In this document: positions 12,601 to 24,100 of the stretch, one piece after another
Layout: each line of letters begins with the position of its first letter
Numbering within the stretch: position 1 is the first letter of the stretch
Assembly: GCF_000003815.2 (NCBI RefSeq)
Contig: NC_049992.1
Coordinates: 7,556,279-7,620,278, forward strand
Source of the DNA: Branchiostoma floridae
Lineage: Eukaryota > Chordata > Leptocardii > Amphioxiformes > Branchiostomatidae
Direction of reading: 5' to 3'
DNA length: 64,000 bases
Program-made: the position numbers and the translations under genes
The notes under the pieces: model-generated
Told to the model about the DNA's origin: nothing
Database searches by the model: none
The model's input: only the letters and a program-made list of their open reading frames with translations

Positions 12601-15600
12601 CGGAAGAATAAATACGGCCTTTGCAAGTACCGCGATGCACTATTTTAACCCGAACTACTTTTGGGGACGGGGGTCGCGGATAATTACTGTGTTATGAGAC
12701 CACAAGTCAACAGACCTTTAACTTTGACTTGGACCACAATGCATCTCGACTGCGCATGCGCACTTGGGACGTATTGTGGGATCACGCCTGACGTAATTTA
12801 TCAAGCCATACCTGATTGGCCAAATATCCGGGTCATACACGGTTGTAACTGAACATGTAAATAAGTGAAGTCACGTGACTTACCTGCCCATGTGCGATTG
12901 GTTGGATGTCTGGGACGTACAAAGTGGGGAACACGTGACTCAGGTACCAGCTGAAGTCCCGACAGTGAAGACCTTTCCTCAGAAGCTTCCGCTGCGTCAC
13001 GTCTCCCATGTCATACTAGTTAAAGGTTCAAACAATGTAGTTTTAGCCATTTAGGTTATCACTTCCAACAAGTGAACATATCATTAAATTTTTACATGAG
13101 TTCAAGGTCTCATCTTTCCAAGGAGCTTAACCGCCTTGATCTTTCAGACATCCACATGCTTTCGACATCATGTTACAAAAATGAGTGATGATGCCCCCTG
13201 AGATATTTTTGTTCACTTAGGCAGACTTGCGGCAACAGTACGTCTACACTAATGTGAGAATGTCAGGGTGAGTATGTTGCTTTTCCCTCCTACTGTATTT
13301 CCATAAATATAGTCTCGTAACTGTGTAACTGTTGATAGTAAAGGCCTCTGTCATTCGCACATGCGTAAGAGCTTTTTCTAGGACTGGTATGTGTATATAT
13401 TTTTGCATTATTCCGACTTTTATTTAACCTTGAAAATTACATCTCTTTGGCCTTGACCATTTCTCAAGAGTTCAAGAGCTGAGGAGGTCAGGAGATATCA
13501 CACACAGTTGTTAACAATGATACATTCAAATTTTCCATAATCATATTTAGTAATGTAAACAGATCATTAACATCATATCAGTCCATACTCCATTATTTTA
13601 GTCAGTCCGTGGCCACTTGCTGCAACGTGAATTACAACTCATCGGTATAGCCTCCATGGCAGGCTCTCTGATGCCTTTTTTTGGCTCATGATACACTTTT
13701 GCTGGTCATTTTGAGGCCGGCAGCCAGATAAGGCCAGCAATCAGCGACCCAGTATAGAATGAAATGGCCATCAAAAGTGTATTATGAGCCAAAAAAGGCA
13801 CCAGAGTCTCTGAGAGCCTGTTATGGAGGCTATCATAGGTAGGTGAAGTTCGAAAAATGAATTGACTAGAACCTTTCTATATTCGGGGTGTTTCCTGTAG
13901 TAGATCTCCTTGTAGTCGTCCATCCACACCTCTGCCATGCGCCTGTTGTTATGCACCAACTTCTTCCAGGCATCTCCGGTCGAGTAGGGTGACGTGGGTC
14001 TGAACACGTGACCCACGTGAGAGCACGGCAGGACCACGATGGTTCCGCCACACTGCCAGATCTGTCATGGAATGATTTTGATTTTGCGGATGACATTTTT
14101 GGAGCCACGTACTACCACATGGCGGGGGGGGGGGTCTCATCTGGTTTAGGTAAGGGAGTTCTTTTGATAATAAACTACAGCCCGGCCTCCTGATTGGGTC
14201 AGTCTTGAGAGAAATGCAGAATTTCTGAACCTCGTCCGTGTGTCTCAGTAATTTGACACCTTACATTTGGTGGCAGAGGTGGGATCCCCCTAATCTAAAC
14301 CAGATGAGCTTTTCTCCAAATATGATGGGACATATCTGATAAGATCATCAACTATGGATCCACATCTTCTTTGATAGTGAAAAAATGATGTCGTTTTGTG
14401 ATCGTTATATCGCCACAACTACACATACAGCGTTTGTGGACGGATATGAAAATCAGGAATCAAGCTGATCAGCCACAGTAGAACAAATACGGACAGCTAT
14501 CAGTGATGTCATTGTTGGCACCGACGGACTGCTCTAAGCAAGTATGCACAAACCGACTGGCAACCCCACATTTAACACTATTAAGCACTCAATTTTGTGT
14601 AAAAACAATCTGTGGCAATTTGGTTCCGTTTACCCGGAAGTAAAAGAACAAATGACGTCACTTTACCCGGAAGGACATCTCTATGTTCTCCCCGCCCCAG
14701 ACCTCCATGCCTGTGTCGTATGCACCCAGGTACTCGAAGTACTTCTTGTTTATCGAGAAAATTCCTCCGGCCATGGTTGGAGACCTGTAGAAATACTGAG
14801 AGATTATCGAAAGGACTACGAGACTTAGAGAGGACTAAGAGATTAAGGACTAAGAGATTAAGCTCGATCACCATTCCGAGTAAGCATGCGGAGCGACGAG
14901 AATTTAGAGTAACATATGATAGGTAGCGGTCCCTGAGATGTAAACAAAACACATCTGGACATTGCTATGCGAATCGAGATAATCGTCGAGACGAGAACGG
15001 TTTAAACTTTGGGGGACTTCGCTTTTGATTTACTACCCACAACTCCTTATGCTGCTCATGCGAACTAAGAATGGTGAACGAGCTTATTCAACTTGAGTGG
15101 GCCGCTATCTGTATTTTGCTTGTGTATGTTTGTTCAATAAAAAGGCCATTAAAATTTAGAAAACGTTTCGCCGCAAGGTTATCTTCGGCACCCAGTATTA
15201 GTTTTACGTAGTATAAGTTGATCTGTCTCTTAAAACTACTACCAGGTCCAAACGATGACCCGGACGGCGGAGACCTGTTTCTGCTCCGAAGAGATTCCTG
15301 CCATCCCGCGGTAATAATAAGGTGGACGATATGTTAGGTAACACCTCCATAGAATCCAGACTTTACCTGATGGGATCTACAGGAGATTTTCGCCGTCTTC
15401 GCTCGTGCTCAGGAATCGGCTCCCATATGAAGGTGAGTTCTTTGAAGTTGATCCCGCCCATCTGTGTACTCTGTGGAGTAAGAAACGACGGTAAATAATA
15501 AAACAAACAAAGAAACAAACAAACAAACATACGATATTGAGAAGGATTTTGGGAGGATAAAAAGTGGTTGCTGTGATTGAAAGTGTTCTACATATCAATA

Positions 15601-18600
15601 AACACTTATCAGGTTATATTGGTTCGCGATTTCCAACGTTGGCTATGTTCTCTTGTGCCGGGAAAGGGAGTTTGCCGAGGAAGGGAGTTTCTTGGAAGGG
15701 AGTTGCCGTGATAGCGANNNNNNNNNNNNNNNNNNNNNNNNNNNNNNNNNNNNNNNNNNNNNNNNNNNNNNNNNNNNNNNNNNNNNNNNNNNNNNNNNNN
15801 NNNNNNNNNNNNNNNNNTCCAACTGCGGTTCCAGCCACCCGTGCATGCACTCACAGTGCGAGTCCAGAAACGTCAGGACCTAGGCGCAGGTACGAAAATT
15901 ATCGTCAAATATGTAAACTTCAAAACCACGGGGAAGTAAAAGCCTGCACAGAGACTTAGGGATAACACTCCTATAACTTAGACGTCCTAGGGAACCCTAG
16001 CACAAAAAATATCCCTGAAAAAGTCCCAGGCCCAGGGAGCAAACTCTAGCCCCTTCAGAATGGCCCCTACAACAGTATGTACATGTGTACGTTGTACTAT
16101 GTCCTAACTGCGGCCGTGACTGCCATGCCAGGATCGGCCTGCAGTGCAGAGTCATAGCAGACGTGCCAACCACCGTGACTTCAAAAAAAGCAATACCACC
16201 ATCTGCAAAGAAAGAAGGATACCTACTACTACTACTATTGCTACTACTTCCTCTACGACTACGTTATATTATAAACTAAGTGCCTAGACGAATAAGTGAG
16301 GGGAGAGTACGTAGTGTTGAAAGTGGTAAGGAAGGTAAATTTCCGATGAAAATCAGTGTGAGTATTCCACAGACGCTTTGGCCTTCGGCGAGTATTCTAA
16401 CCCACAGCTGACGCGGAAAGCAATCTACAGATAAAAACAGTATGTAGAGACGCCCCTGGGGCGTTACCAAAATGATTTTTTCTCTGCCTTGGCCTACACA
16501 AGTCCCCGTTATCAGCAGAGAGAGAAGATAAAGCTAGCTAGGAAAAAAGACAGGAGAGGATAAGAATCATCATCTCCTTCCCCCTTCCTTCATAGACGTA
16601 TCTACCTCTCCCTGTTTTCTTTAACAGGTTGTAAAAAGCTGTTAACAACTAAAGGAGTTAATAAACAATAACCAATAATTTCTCCTTGACTGTTTTATGG
16701 TCGAACAAAAGGAGTCTAAGAGGCTCCGCCTGTGAGGCGTAGCCAAAAAAGAATTACCTCTCCTCTTGCGTGTAAGGCCCCCAGTAGACGGGCCCTGATC
16801 AGCCCCTGCCGCTCCGGGCTGCGCACAAGTCGCACCTGGGGGAGTGTCGACAGGTACGCCTCCAATGGAGCCTTTAGGTGATCTGGAATGTATTTTGTTA
16901 CCTATTAGGACATATTGTTACCTCCATGAAATGACATGAAGGTTATATTTTCACTAGCGTTTCTCTCTCTCTCGCTCTCTCTCTCTCTCTGTGTGTGTGT
17001 GTATCCGTGAAAAATATAATTCAAGAATGGCTGAATGGATTGGTTTCATACTTGGTGTGTTGGTACTTGGTAGGGTGTAACGAAAGCTGGAAATTATTAG
17101 ATATTTACCCCCTAGCAGCTTCCCTTGGTACTTCAGCGCTAGAGAGATAAAGAAAACTGTACAAAATAAAAAGCTCAATGAAGACACCTAAACACGTCAA
17201 AGAGCAGCCGCAGCCGAACATCTACTTGGAGAATAACTACTAGTATTCCTTACCAAACGTACTGCAGTCGTCCACCAGGATGACTTCCCGCAGCAGCTCG
17301 GCAGGGGACGCTTCTAACACGCTGTGCACCGTGCGCAGCAGAGTGGACCACGCCTCGTTGTAGAAGATGATGATGACAGAGGTTTGAGGTAAGGGCCGGA
17401 AAAACTGCTTTTGTTTACACCTGTATAAATGATGAACATCTTCACGATAGCGATAATAATTGATAAGAAAGACAGTAGTTGGGCGTGTCCGCCATTTTTT
17501 CGGTCACTGTGTTGCTGTTGTATCTTTTTTGGCGACGCCTCAGGAGCGGAGCCTGTGGTTTAGTATCGTTGTCATATCTGGATTTGCGTATGCATATGTG
17601 CATGTGTGTGTGTGTGCGTGTATGCATATGTGCGTGCGTGCGCGCGTGCGTGTATGTGTGTTTGTGTGTGTGCTTGTGTGTGTGTGTGTGTCAGTTTGTG
17701 TGTCAGTTTGTGCGTGTGTGTGTGTTGGGCTCTGCATTAGGGCACAATTGGGAAACTTAATTTGTTTACCTCGTGTGGACGGTGTGATATTAGTGTTGAT
17801 TCTAATTCTTTATCATCAATTCTTATCTTAATTCTCGGGATTAAAATCTATTTTTAAAAAATGGATAAGTAAAACAATTCACTAACAGCCTGTGTCTGAG
17901 ATCCGGCAGACTCCGGTGGAGAGATATTTTGCTGCTCGCCCATGCGTTGAAGGAGTTATTTTTCAGCCCCTCTTTATAAAGTCTTTTCTCTTCCGGGGTC
18001 GAAGGTTGAAGGTTAACCCCATGACCTCCCTCCCCCGGAGCTGTGGGGTCAACTGGCGGGCGTTTTAGATGTGGGGTCGGGTCGATTAGCTCTTTTTTCT
18101 CCTCTCTCTGAAAAGAAAGTTTCAATTGATGAAATCTTGTACTTTTCCAACGGCAAGAAAATTGACACAAAAACAAACTTTGTTCAATACTTACGTCATG
18201 CCTCAAGACGGTGGTCACGTGTCAGTGACGTATTGGTCATTACAGCCTGTGGAAGGCCTAAAATTTAATTCGGTCGCAAAATTTGTATTGGCGAGTTCCT
18301 TGTTGATGTTGGACCAACATAGATGCTTATTACGCTGACTGACTCAAGATGTTTGATGTAATTCATTAATTTCTTAAATCCCTAGGGTAGAATGGCTACA
18401 CACATTCATAGCTAAGATGATCGACAAGCAAATTCCAAATTCAAATTAGTTTCATACCGTCAAAATGAGGTCAAAACAATCATGATCAGTCATGGGTTCC
18501 AAGTTCACTATCCCTTCCCTTCCCGTTAAGTTCATTCCAAGTTCATTCCATAACATTATACTAACCTTTACAACGATTTTCTCTTTCTCCATTTTCGCTG

Positions 18601-18889
18601 CTGGTATTTTTTGTGAAGTTTTCTCACTTTCCGCACGGTCAATTCGCTGTTCCCCTTCTGTTGGATGTTCCGTCCCGACTTTGTGAACAGAAGCGCTACT
18701 AGCGTTTTCATGATGAACTGCACCACTTGTCTCATCAAGCAACGCAAATTGCCACATGACGATCCCAACAGACAACCAAACCAACGAGACTATCACAGTC
18801 ACTTTGAGGATGCTGAAGTTGGAGGGGTAGCGTTCTATTACAATCAGCCTCTCTCCAGAATGCTTCACGGGGATTTTTAGACTGTACAT
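9228..18889 (-). CDS. Polypeptide N-acetylgalactosaminyltransferase (GT27, ricin-type lectin tail)
   Basis: This enzyme starts mucin-type O-glycosylation by moving GalNAc from UDP-GalNAc to Ser/Thr in the Golgi. Exons in reading order: 18889-18566, 18107-17887, 17420-17254, 16882-16758, 15879 into the gap at 15817, 15470-15367, 14784-14667, 14061-13873, 13015-12884, 10784-10689, 10015-9887, 9362-9228. Joins keep phase. Exon 1 encodes a short cytoplasmic tail and a signal anchor ([20 protein letters not shown]). The catalytic domain shows [42 protein letters not shown], the metal-binding DSH of [37 protein letters not shown] and AEVWMDDYK. The tail has three ricin-B units (TGLCLDV...[14 protein letters not shown]...EEQKW; TDRCLDG...SQRW). 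The end of the DSH exon is lost in the N gap. About 8-10 residues expected after GGTQ were not found. The paralogue number within the family is not assigned. Confidence 0.93.
9604..9656. repeat. (TA)n microsatellite
   Basis: About 26 TA units, in the last intron of the GALNT gene, flanked by related AAATGAAAA(C/T)AC-like short repeats. Confidence 0.95.
10075..10440 (-). mobile_element. LINE 3' fragment with C-terminal zinc knuckle
   Basis: Minus-strand reading gives [20 protein letters not shown], a C-x2-C...H-F-x3-C pattern typical of the C-terminus of some non-LTR retrotransposon proteins. The adjacent 3' tail near 10085-10125 resembles those at 2450 and 42190. It lies in GALNT intron DNA in the same orientation as the gene, between the first and second ricin exons. 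Confidence 0.55.
10555..10682. repeat. Dispersed repeat with GATG(A/C)CATCCATATAA end
   Basis: The stretch ending ...GCCATCCATATAAAGAAATGAACATGGCC recurs with variations near 39380-39410, 56210-56290, 57040-57080 and 57335-57370. It ends within a few bases of the donor site of GALNT exon 10, so it is inserted at the very start of that intron. A short non-autonomous element is likely; class unknown. Confidence 0.5.
11247..11717. repeat. Long direct repeat, copy 1 (471 bp)
   Basis: Repeated at 12231-12701 at a constant offset of 984 bases with no difference seen by eye. Boundaries are TCAGAACACAG at the start and GTTATGAGACC at the end. It lies in a GALNT intron. No protein family was recognised in any frame and the ends do not show TG...CA, so an LTR is not supported. 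Confidence 0.9.
12231..12701. repeat. Long direct repeat, copy 2 (471 bp)
   Basis: Second copy of the 471-bp unit, separated from the first by 513 bp that include a G homopolymer (about 12020-12031). Sequence just beyond the right end (ACAAGTCAAC...) resembles that beyond copy 1 (TTAAGCCAAC...), suggesting the duplicated segment was once longer. Confidence 0.9.
13648..13832. mobile_element. Fold-back MITE (family TAGCCTCCAT), copy 1
   Basis: An inverted repeat of more than 70 bp begins TAGCCTCCATGGCAGGCT and ends with the inverse (…ATGGAGGCTA). The arms contain TTTTTTTGGCTCATGATACACTTTTG and its inverse. The loop is short. A closely related copy lies at 38507-38716. It sits in the GALNT intron between exons 8 and 9. 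Confidence 0.85.
14930..15085. repeat. Diverged MITE remnant related to 53505-53682
   Basis: Contains CGAGATAATCGTCGAGACGAGAA and ACTACCCACAA, both shared with the element at 53505-53682; another relative lies near 35435-35625. The left arm is degraded. Confidence 0.5.
15718..15817. other. Assembly gap (100 N)
   Basis: Exactly 100 N, a conventional placeholder length, so true size is unknown. It removes the end of the GALNT exon carrying DSHCE. Sequence left of the gap (15625-15660) matches, in inverse, sequence right of the second gap (21982-22020), so a copy of the same repeat probably caused both breaks. Confidence 0.95.
16078..16165 (+). mobile_element. LINE C-terminal zinc-finger fragment
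   Basis: The plus strand reads [14 protein letters not shown], close to the C-x2-C-x-R-x(4)-SRIGL motif that closes many invertebrate non-LTR retrotransposon ORF2 proteins. Only about 25 residues are recognisable; the rest is decayed. It is antisense to GALNT. Confidence 0.45.
16964..17002. repeat. (CT)n/(GT)n microsatellite
   Basis: CT-rich tract followed by GTGTGTGTGT, in the GALNT intron before the [11 protein letters not shown] exon (in gene orientation, between exons 3 and 4). Confidence 0.9.
17590..17727. repeat. (GT)n-rich microsatellite
   Basis: Interrupted GT/GC/TG repeat of about 140 bp in GALNT intron 2. Long apparent reading frames through it are low-complexity artefacts. Confidence 0.9.
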
Positions 18890-19908
18890 GGCGCCACCTG
18901 GCGACTTGGTTCCAAACTGACGGACAATTTGGTTCACGTAGTTGCCAAGTTAAAATTTCTCTTTTGGCCAGACGATCACAGCTCCGGTGAAATATCTACA
19001 AGAGAATGGATAAAAAATGTACCCAGCATGGGGTGTGAACTCCTACTCAACCGAAAGAAGTCTACTCTACTCTACTACTCTACTCAGTTAAGTAGGCTAC
19101 GAGTATTCCATTGTAATAGATATGTTGTAGGCAAAGCGGTGTATGCTATAGCGCTATGGTACATCGTTTATAACACTGTCATTGAGAGATATGGAAACAT
19201 GGCAAAGAATTCCAACTATGTCTGTGTCATTTTAGCATGAACAATCCTTTTTTTAAAAACAATATTTGGAATGATAATGTAAAACATTTACCGCTTTTAT
19301 ATCCGGACGGACGTAACAAAATTTTGCCTTGCGTAGAACAATGTAAACACCAAAACACACGCAAGAGGATATCACAACTGCTTGAGTAAAATGATGACGC
19401 AAACCCACCTTTTCTTGAAGTACCCGAGTGCCGGAAGATCGTTTGAAGATACACCTGTTTAGGTCTAGGATCTGTTTTGTGCCGTATGCTAGACGTTGTT
19501 GTACCGACGTACTATAGTTGGTATATTTCACGGAATAACGGTGACGTATTTTCGAGTATGGTTGGTGAGGTATCGAGTCGACTAGTATGGCAGGTGCTGC
19601 ATCCGTCAACATGGCCGTAGGCTAAGTAGAAGGTAACAGCTGGGAAGCCATATTTTCTTAGTAGCAAATGCAACATATTTCTCCACCAATATTTTCCAAA
19701 AGTATCGCCCCAACTGTGTGACGCCCACCGTTTTGAAATGTGTCATTGGTGAAAGATACTATTTGAAAGATACAGATTATAGGTTAGCTGTCTTTCCTGA
19801 AATTTAGCCATTTTTGCTATTGTTGTTATCGATGTCGATGATGAATAGTAAGTATCTTGTCATTGTGTGGTGTCGGTGGTAACCATGGCACTGCGTTCTG
19901 TTTTGCAG
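18890..19908. other. Divergent intergenic region
   Basis: Between the GALNT start codon (minus) and the sialyltransferase exon (plus). It should contain the GALNT promoter. No exon carrying sialylmotif L or S was found here, so the sialyltransferase exon has no visible partner. A short (TCTAC)n run lies near 19063-19083. Confidence 0.5.
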
Positions 19909-20146
19909 GGGTTTTGTGACGATGCACCTCTGCGACTGGGTCTATGTCTATGAGCTCGTTCCTTCCGACAAGGACCACACCAAACTCAAGTATCATTTCG
20001 ACGAGAAGCTGAAGATGATCACTGACTTTCACTCATACATCCGAGAAAGGGTTTACGTCAGGACTCTGTCACTGACTCAAGAAAAAGACATAAAAGACAC
20101 CGGCGTGGTACTGTTGAAGGGGTTTTCACAAACTCAGTGTGGCTGA
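19909..20146 (+). CDS. Orphan terminal exon of an ST6Gal-type sialyltransferase (GT29)
   Basis: After a good acceptor (TTCTGTTTTGCAG) the frame opens with GFVTMHLCDWVYVYELVPSD and ends in QTQCG and a TGA at 20144-20146. In the ST6GAL family the C-terminus has a G-x3-M-x2-LCDxVxxYExxPS block, then sialylmotif VS (H-x4-E), then a closing cysteine. Here HSYIRE supplies H-x4-E and FSQTQC the end. The family adds sialic acid to terminal galactose in the Golgi. No exon with motifs L, S or III could be found upstream, where the GALNT gene lies on the other strand. It is either a pseudogene fragment, a misplaced piece of assembly, or the last exon of a gene with a very long intron. Entry phase needs two bases from an upstream exon. 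Confidence 0.75.
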
Positions 20147-21111
20147 TCAATCAACCAATCAATCAATAACTGGATGGCCTTGTCGGCCTTAGCCGTTCTT
20201 CCCGGAGGTCCAGATGGGGGGGGGGGGGGTTGTAATGGGAAAAATAGATAGATTAATACAACGTAAGTAAACATTTTACACTGATAACTTTACAATTAAT
20301 GACCATAATAACTTAATAGCTACATCGTAATAACGCAAGTTTCAAAATTGCCCTAGGTACTCTGGACTGATGCCGTCACTAGTGTCAAATAATGGAAAAA
20401 CATGTAAATCACATCAACTTCAGTTAGAATTAAATTGACTTGACAAGAGTACGGCTTTCTACTTGTCTCAATAGGTAGATATTTTTGAGGGTAGATTAAA
20501 CGAATACTAATCCATCAAACAGTATGCTGTAGGAGATGAATTGTGAAACATTTTCATAGATAAATGAGTTTGACAACTTATTAAGCAAAAAGATTTTTGT
20601 TGCTCGCTGTCACAAACACATATGACATACCCGCAAACATGTCCTTTTTGACAAATATAATAAATCCTTGACATCGTAGAAGCACAATCGAGATTTATCA
20701 TAGGGCATTAGATAACAATGAGGTAAAAAAAGAAGCTGTCAATAACCGTTCCTGTAGAAGCAATCGTCGCAAAACAAAACTTACATCGAAAAAACATAAC
20801 GGGGGACAACGTTTTGCATGTACCACGCGATTCTCCTGCAAAGCTTGTTTTACGTCATATATAAATATGCAAGTTTCTCTGAAACTATCACTATTAAAGT
20901 CATCTACGAACTCACCTGATTTGTCTACGGTGACAACATCGAAAGTACGATGACATCATCTCATTCAATTGGAATTTTAGCTTTCATCTGATTTTTTTTT
21001 CAATTTGTTCAGTAGGGCCCATGCTTTGGTTTCGATTTGTAGTTCAGTCAACGAGCCCCATACCAGGAGTTTGGTGCGTTTGTGCTGTACGGAGACCTGT
21101 AAGCTGTCATC
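20147..21111. other. Intergenic region upstream of the first lectin gene
   Basis: Contains (TCAA)n at about 20147-20166 and a G homopolymer at 20217-20230. No gene recognised. The lectin promoter and 5' UTR should be near the right end; no clear TATA element was assigned. Confidence 0.5.
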
Positions 21112-24100
21112 ATGCCGGGACGGCAGCAGGACCAGGACAAGGACCAGGCTAGCAACACTGGTGGGTTTTCGTGATTTTCTGACTTCTCTTAAGTTCCTAT
21201 AAATACAAATGAAACACTCGAACCGTTTCAAGATACGTAATATATTTGGTGCACTCTTTCTTGCAGGTGTATTTTTTTGTCTCTTGTCTATTGTCTAGAA
21301 GAGGGGCAAATGAAAGATGGGCATTTTGTGTTTACGTGTGTGTGTATTCTCTAACTATCGCTAGCTATGTAAGTTTATGCACCATTTGGAATGGATAAAC
21401 ACTAAGATAACCAGAAAACATCGGGATATGAATTTTCGATGACATTCAACTGATTTTGCGCCCTATTGTTTTAAGCAGATTTCTGTATTTTACAACATAC
21501 AGACAGATTTTGATAAAAGAAAGGTAAATTCGAATTTTTATGACTAGCAATCTGATTACAGAAATTTCTATTTCTTCCATGTCAGTTTTCAGATATGTTT
21601 TACTCTATGAAGGCAATGGCTACATTTCCAAATAGTACTATCTTTAACGTAAAATATGAATTCTTTAGACTCCACTGCAGTCTTCGAACGGGGCTGGTTT
21701 TTTTGGGGGGGGGGGGGGGGGGNNNNNNNNNNNNNNNNNNNNNNNNNNNNNNNNNNNNNNNNNNNNNNNNNNNNNNNNNNNNNNNNNNNNNNNNNNNNNN
21801 NNNNNNNNNNNNNNNNNNNNNNNNNNNNNNNNNNNNNNNNNNNNNNNNNNNNNNNNNNNNNNNNNNNNNNNNNNNNNNNNNNNNNNNNNNNNNNNNNNNN
21901 NNNNNNNNNNNNNNNNNNNNNNNNNNNNNNNNNNNNNNNNNNNNNNNNNNNNNNNNNNNNNNNNNNNNNNNNNNNNNNNNNGCACAAGAGAACCTAGCCA
22001 ACTTTGAAAATCGCGAACCAACGCACCCCCCCTCCACACACACACATAAAAACCAGCCCCGTTCGAAGACTGCAACGGAGTCTATGAATTTTTCTCATTT
22101 GAATATTAATTTCTGCAGACACCACGCACATGCAGAAGCGCCAGACTAATTGGTGGTGGTCGATGGCTGACGCAGCTGCGAGTAACGCCAATCCTGTGTA
22201 CGTCACCAGAACAGGTAAAAGTTTTATTTATTGCGTTCAATTCAATGCATTGACGTCTTACTAATACAGTAGAAGCCGCTTTATTGCACATCCTATTTGC
22301 CATCGTATTTCGTGCAATTATCCGGGTGGTGCAATAATGCGAAGTTATCTAGCTGGACCGCACTGGTTTGGGATTTTGGAATTCCGTGCAGTTAACAGAA
22401 GTGTGCGTCAATCCGTTGTGCAATTAACTGGCTTCTACTGTAGCATAATAAAAGGGGGATGCTCTGAGCTAGGGATTAATCGATTTCTTTTGTCAGGGTC
22501 TTTGTGAAGGAATATCTAATCTAGTAGGTTTACTACGTATTCATTGTCATCACATTTGTTTCAAAATAGGGACGAAAGGAGTATCACTGGATGTAGGCAT
22601 ATCAAGATTGTAAGATTAACATTTAAAAATGAATGCTTAAACTAATGTCAACAAGGCGATAAAAAAAACAACTTTAAAAGAATGGTTTAATAAGAACAAG
22701 CAAGAGAAAACTATTTAGAAAAGGCGAGGGGAAAGACAGTCACATTTTTTAGGTAAATAAAATGAAAAGACTAAATACGCTGTGAGCATAGAACTTATTT
22801 TGAGATGTACTGTGCTTTATGCCACCTTGTAGGAAAACAATACTTACATTAACACTTTCAAAATTCAAAACAGTATGTTTATAATGAAAATAAACAAACA
22901 TTGCAGGCTTGTGACAGATAACAATAATGTTGTCTCTATTTCTGTGCCATCACTGGATTGTATCTATTGTCCTTATTGTGGATTTATTGTAAAGTATTTT
23001 CTATTTTTCCATTGTTGTTTTTACTTGGTCATATTCACAACAAAAGCTGTTCAAAATACCATCATTGGCTGTACGCTTGCCAGGACAACAATTGGCAAGG
23101 GCGTCTTACTATATGATTTTAAAGAAACAAATAAACAACAAAAATGAACGCAGTGCATGGAATGTGCAGCAAATATTTTATGAAATTGTAGTATAAAAAA
23201 TCACTCACCACAGTAGGCGAAGTTAGACTCAACTTAGTATCAACACGATTTTTTGTTTTCTTGAATCAGCGACCTCCGACACAGCCACTGAAAAGACGGC
23301 GGGTAGCTGTCTGAGCAAAAAGCTGTGGGCCGCGATACCGTTTGTGCTTGTCGTTATTGTGGTTTTCGTGGCTTTACTTGCAGGTCAGTTGGTGTATAAC
23401 TTGCCAATAAATTCTTGTAATCTCCTTAGTTAAGGTTATACTACTATTAATTATTGCAGGTCATCCATTGTTGTTTGCGCATACTGACAATTATTATGTC
23501 AAGTTACGTAGAGAAAGACATTGTTTTTGCTGGTGTTTTTCGTCTTCTTCTTTCTCTTTTCTCTTTTTTTCTCTGTCATGAAGGTTCAATGGGATCAACC
23601 ATGCAAACCTTATCTATGTTAGTATACTTGTTAATGTGAACAATATATATAATAACAATATATAATAAGAACAATTGCACACTTTTGATTCTATGCCAAA
23701 ACGTTTCTCAAAGTATGTTTATTATCGCAGTAATTCAATGGATGAATCCAGTTGCATATATTATGTTAATATTTCTTGGCGTTGCCTCTGGGGTGAGCCT
23801 TTTGGTATATTATTGTGCACGAGTAGTTTGACAAAAGGCAAATTACTGGGAGGGAAACATTCTGCATTTTCTCAAAAAAATATCGCATTTCTACTCCATT
23901 TCAAGTCTTGTTTGAGTCTAATATCTTAAGATAATATCGCAATGATTTCGTGATTTTCTTCTTTCGTTGCTCAGTTAAAGTCATCGCCCTTTCTAATGAG
24001 ATGTCCGAACTTAGAGTACAGAACCAACAAATCAGGCAACGACTTGTAGAATTAAAAAGTAAGTAAAATGTCTTCATAAAAATGCATTAATTAATATTTA

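Noticed and set aside
15564-15959. Frames running through N gaps (also at 21595-22149 and 33581-33832)
   Set aside because: Unknown bases cannot support a reading frame; only the DSHCE part right of gap 1 is accepted, on family grounds.
17887-17890. Apparent GC-AG intron after GALNT exon 2
   Set aside because: Ending the exon at AG|GC keeps the frame, but ending three bases later at CT|GTTAGT also does and gives a normal GT donor.
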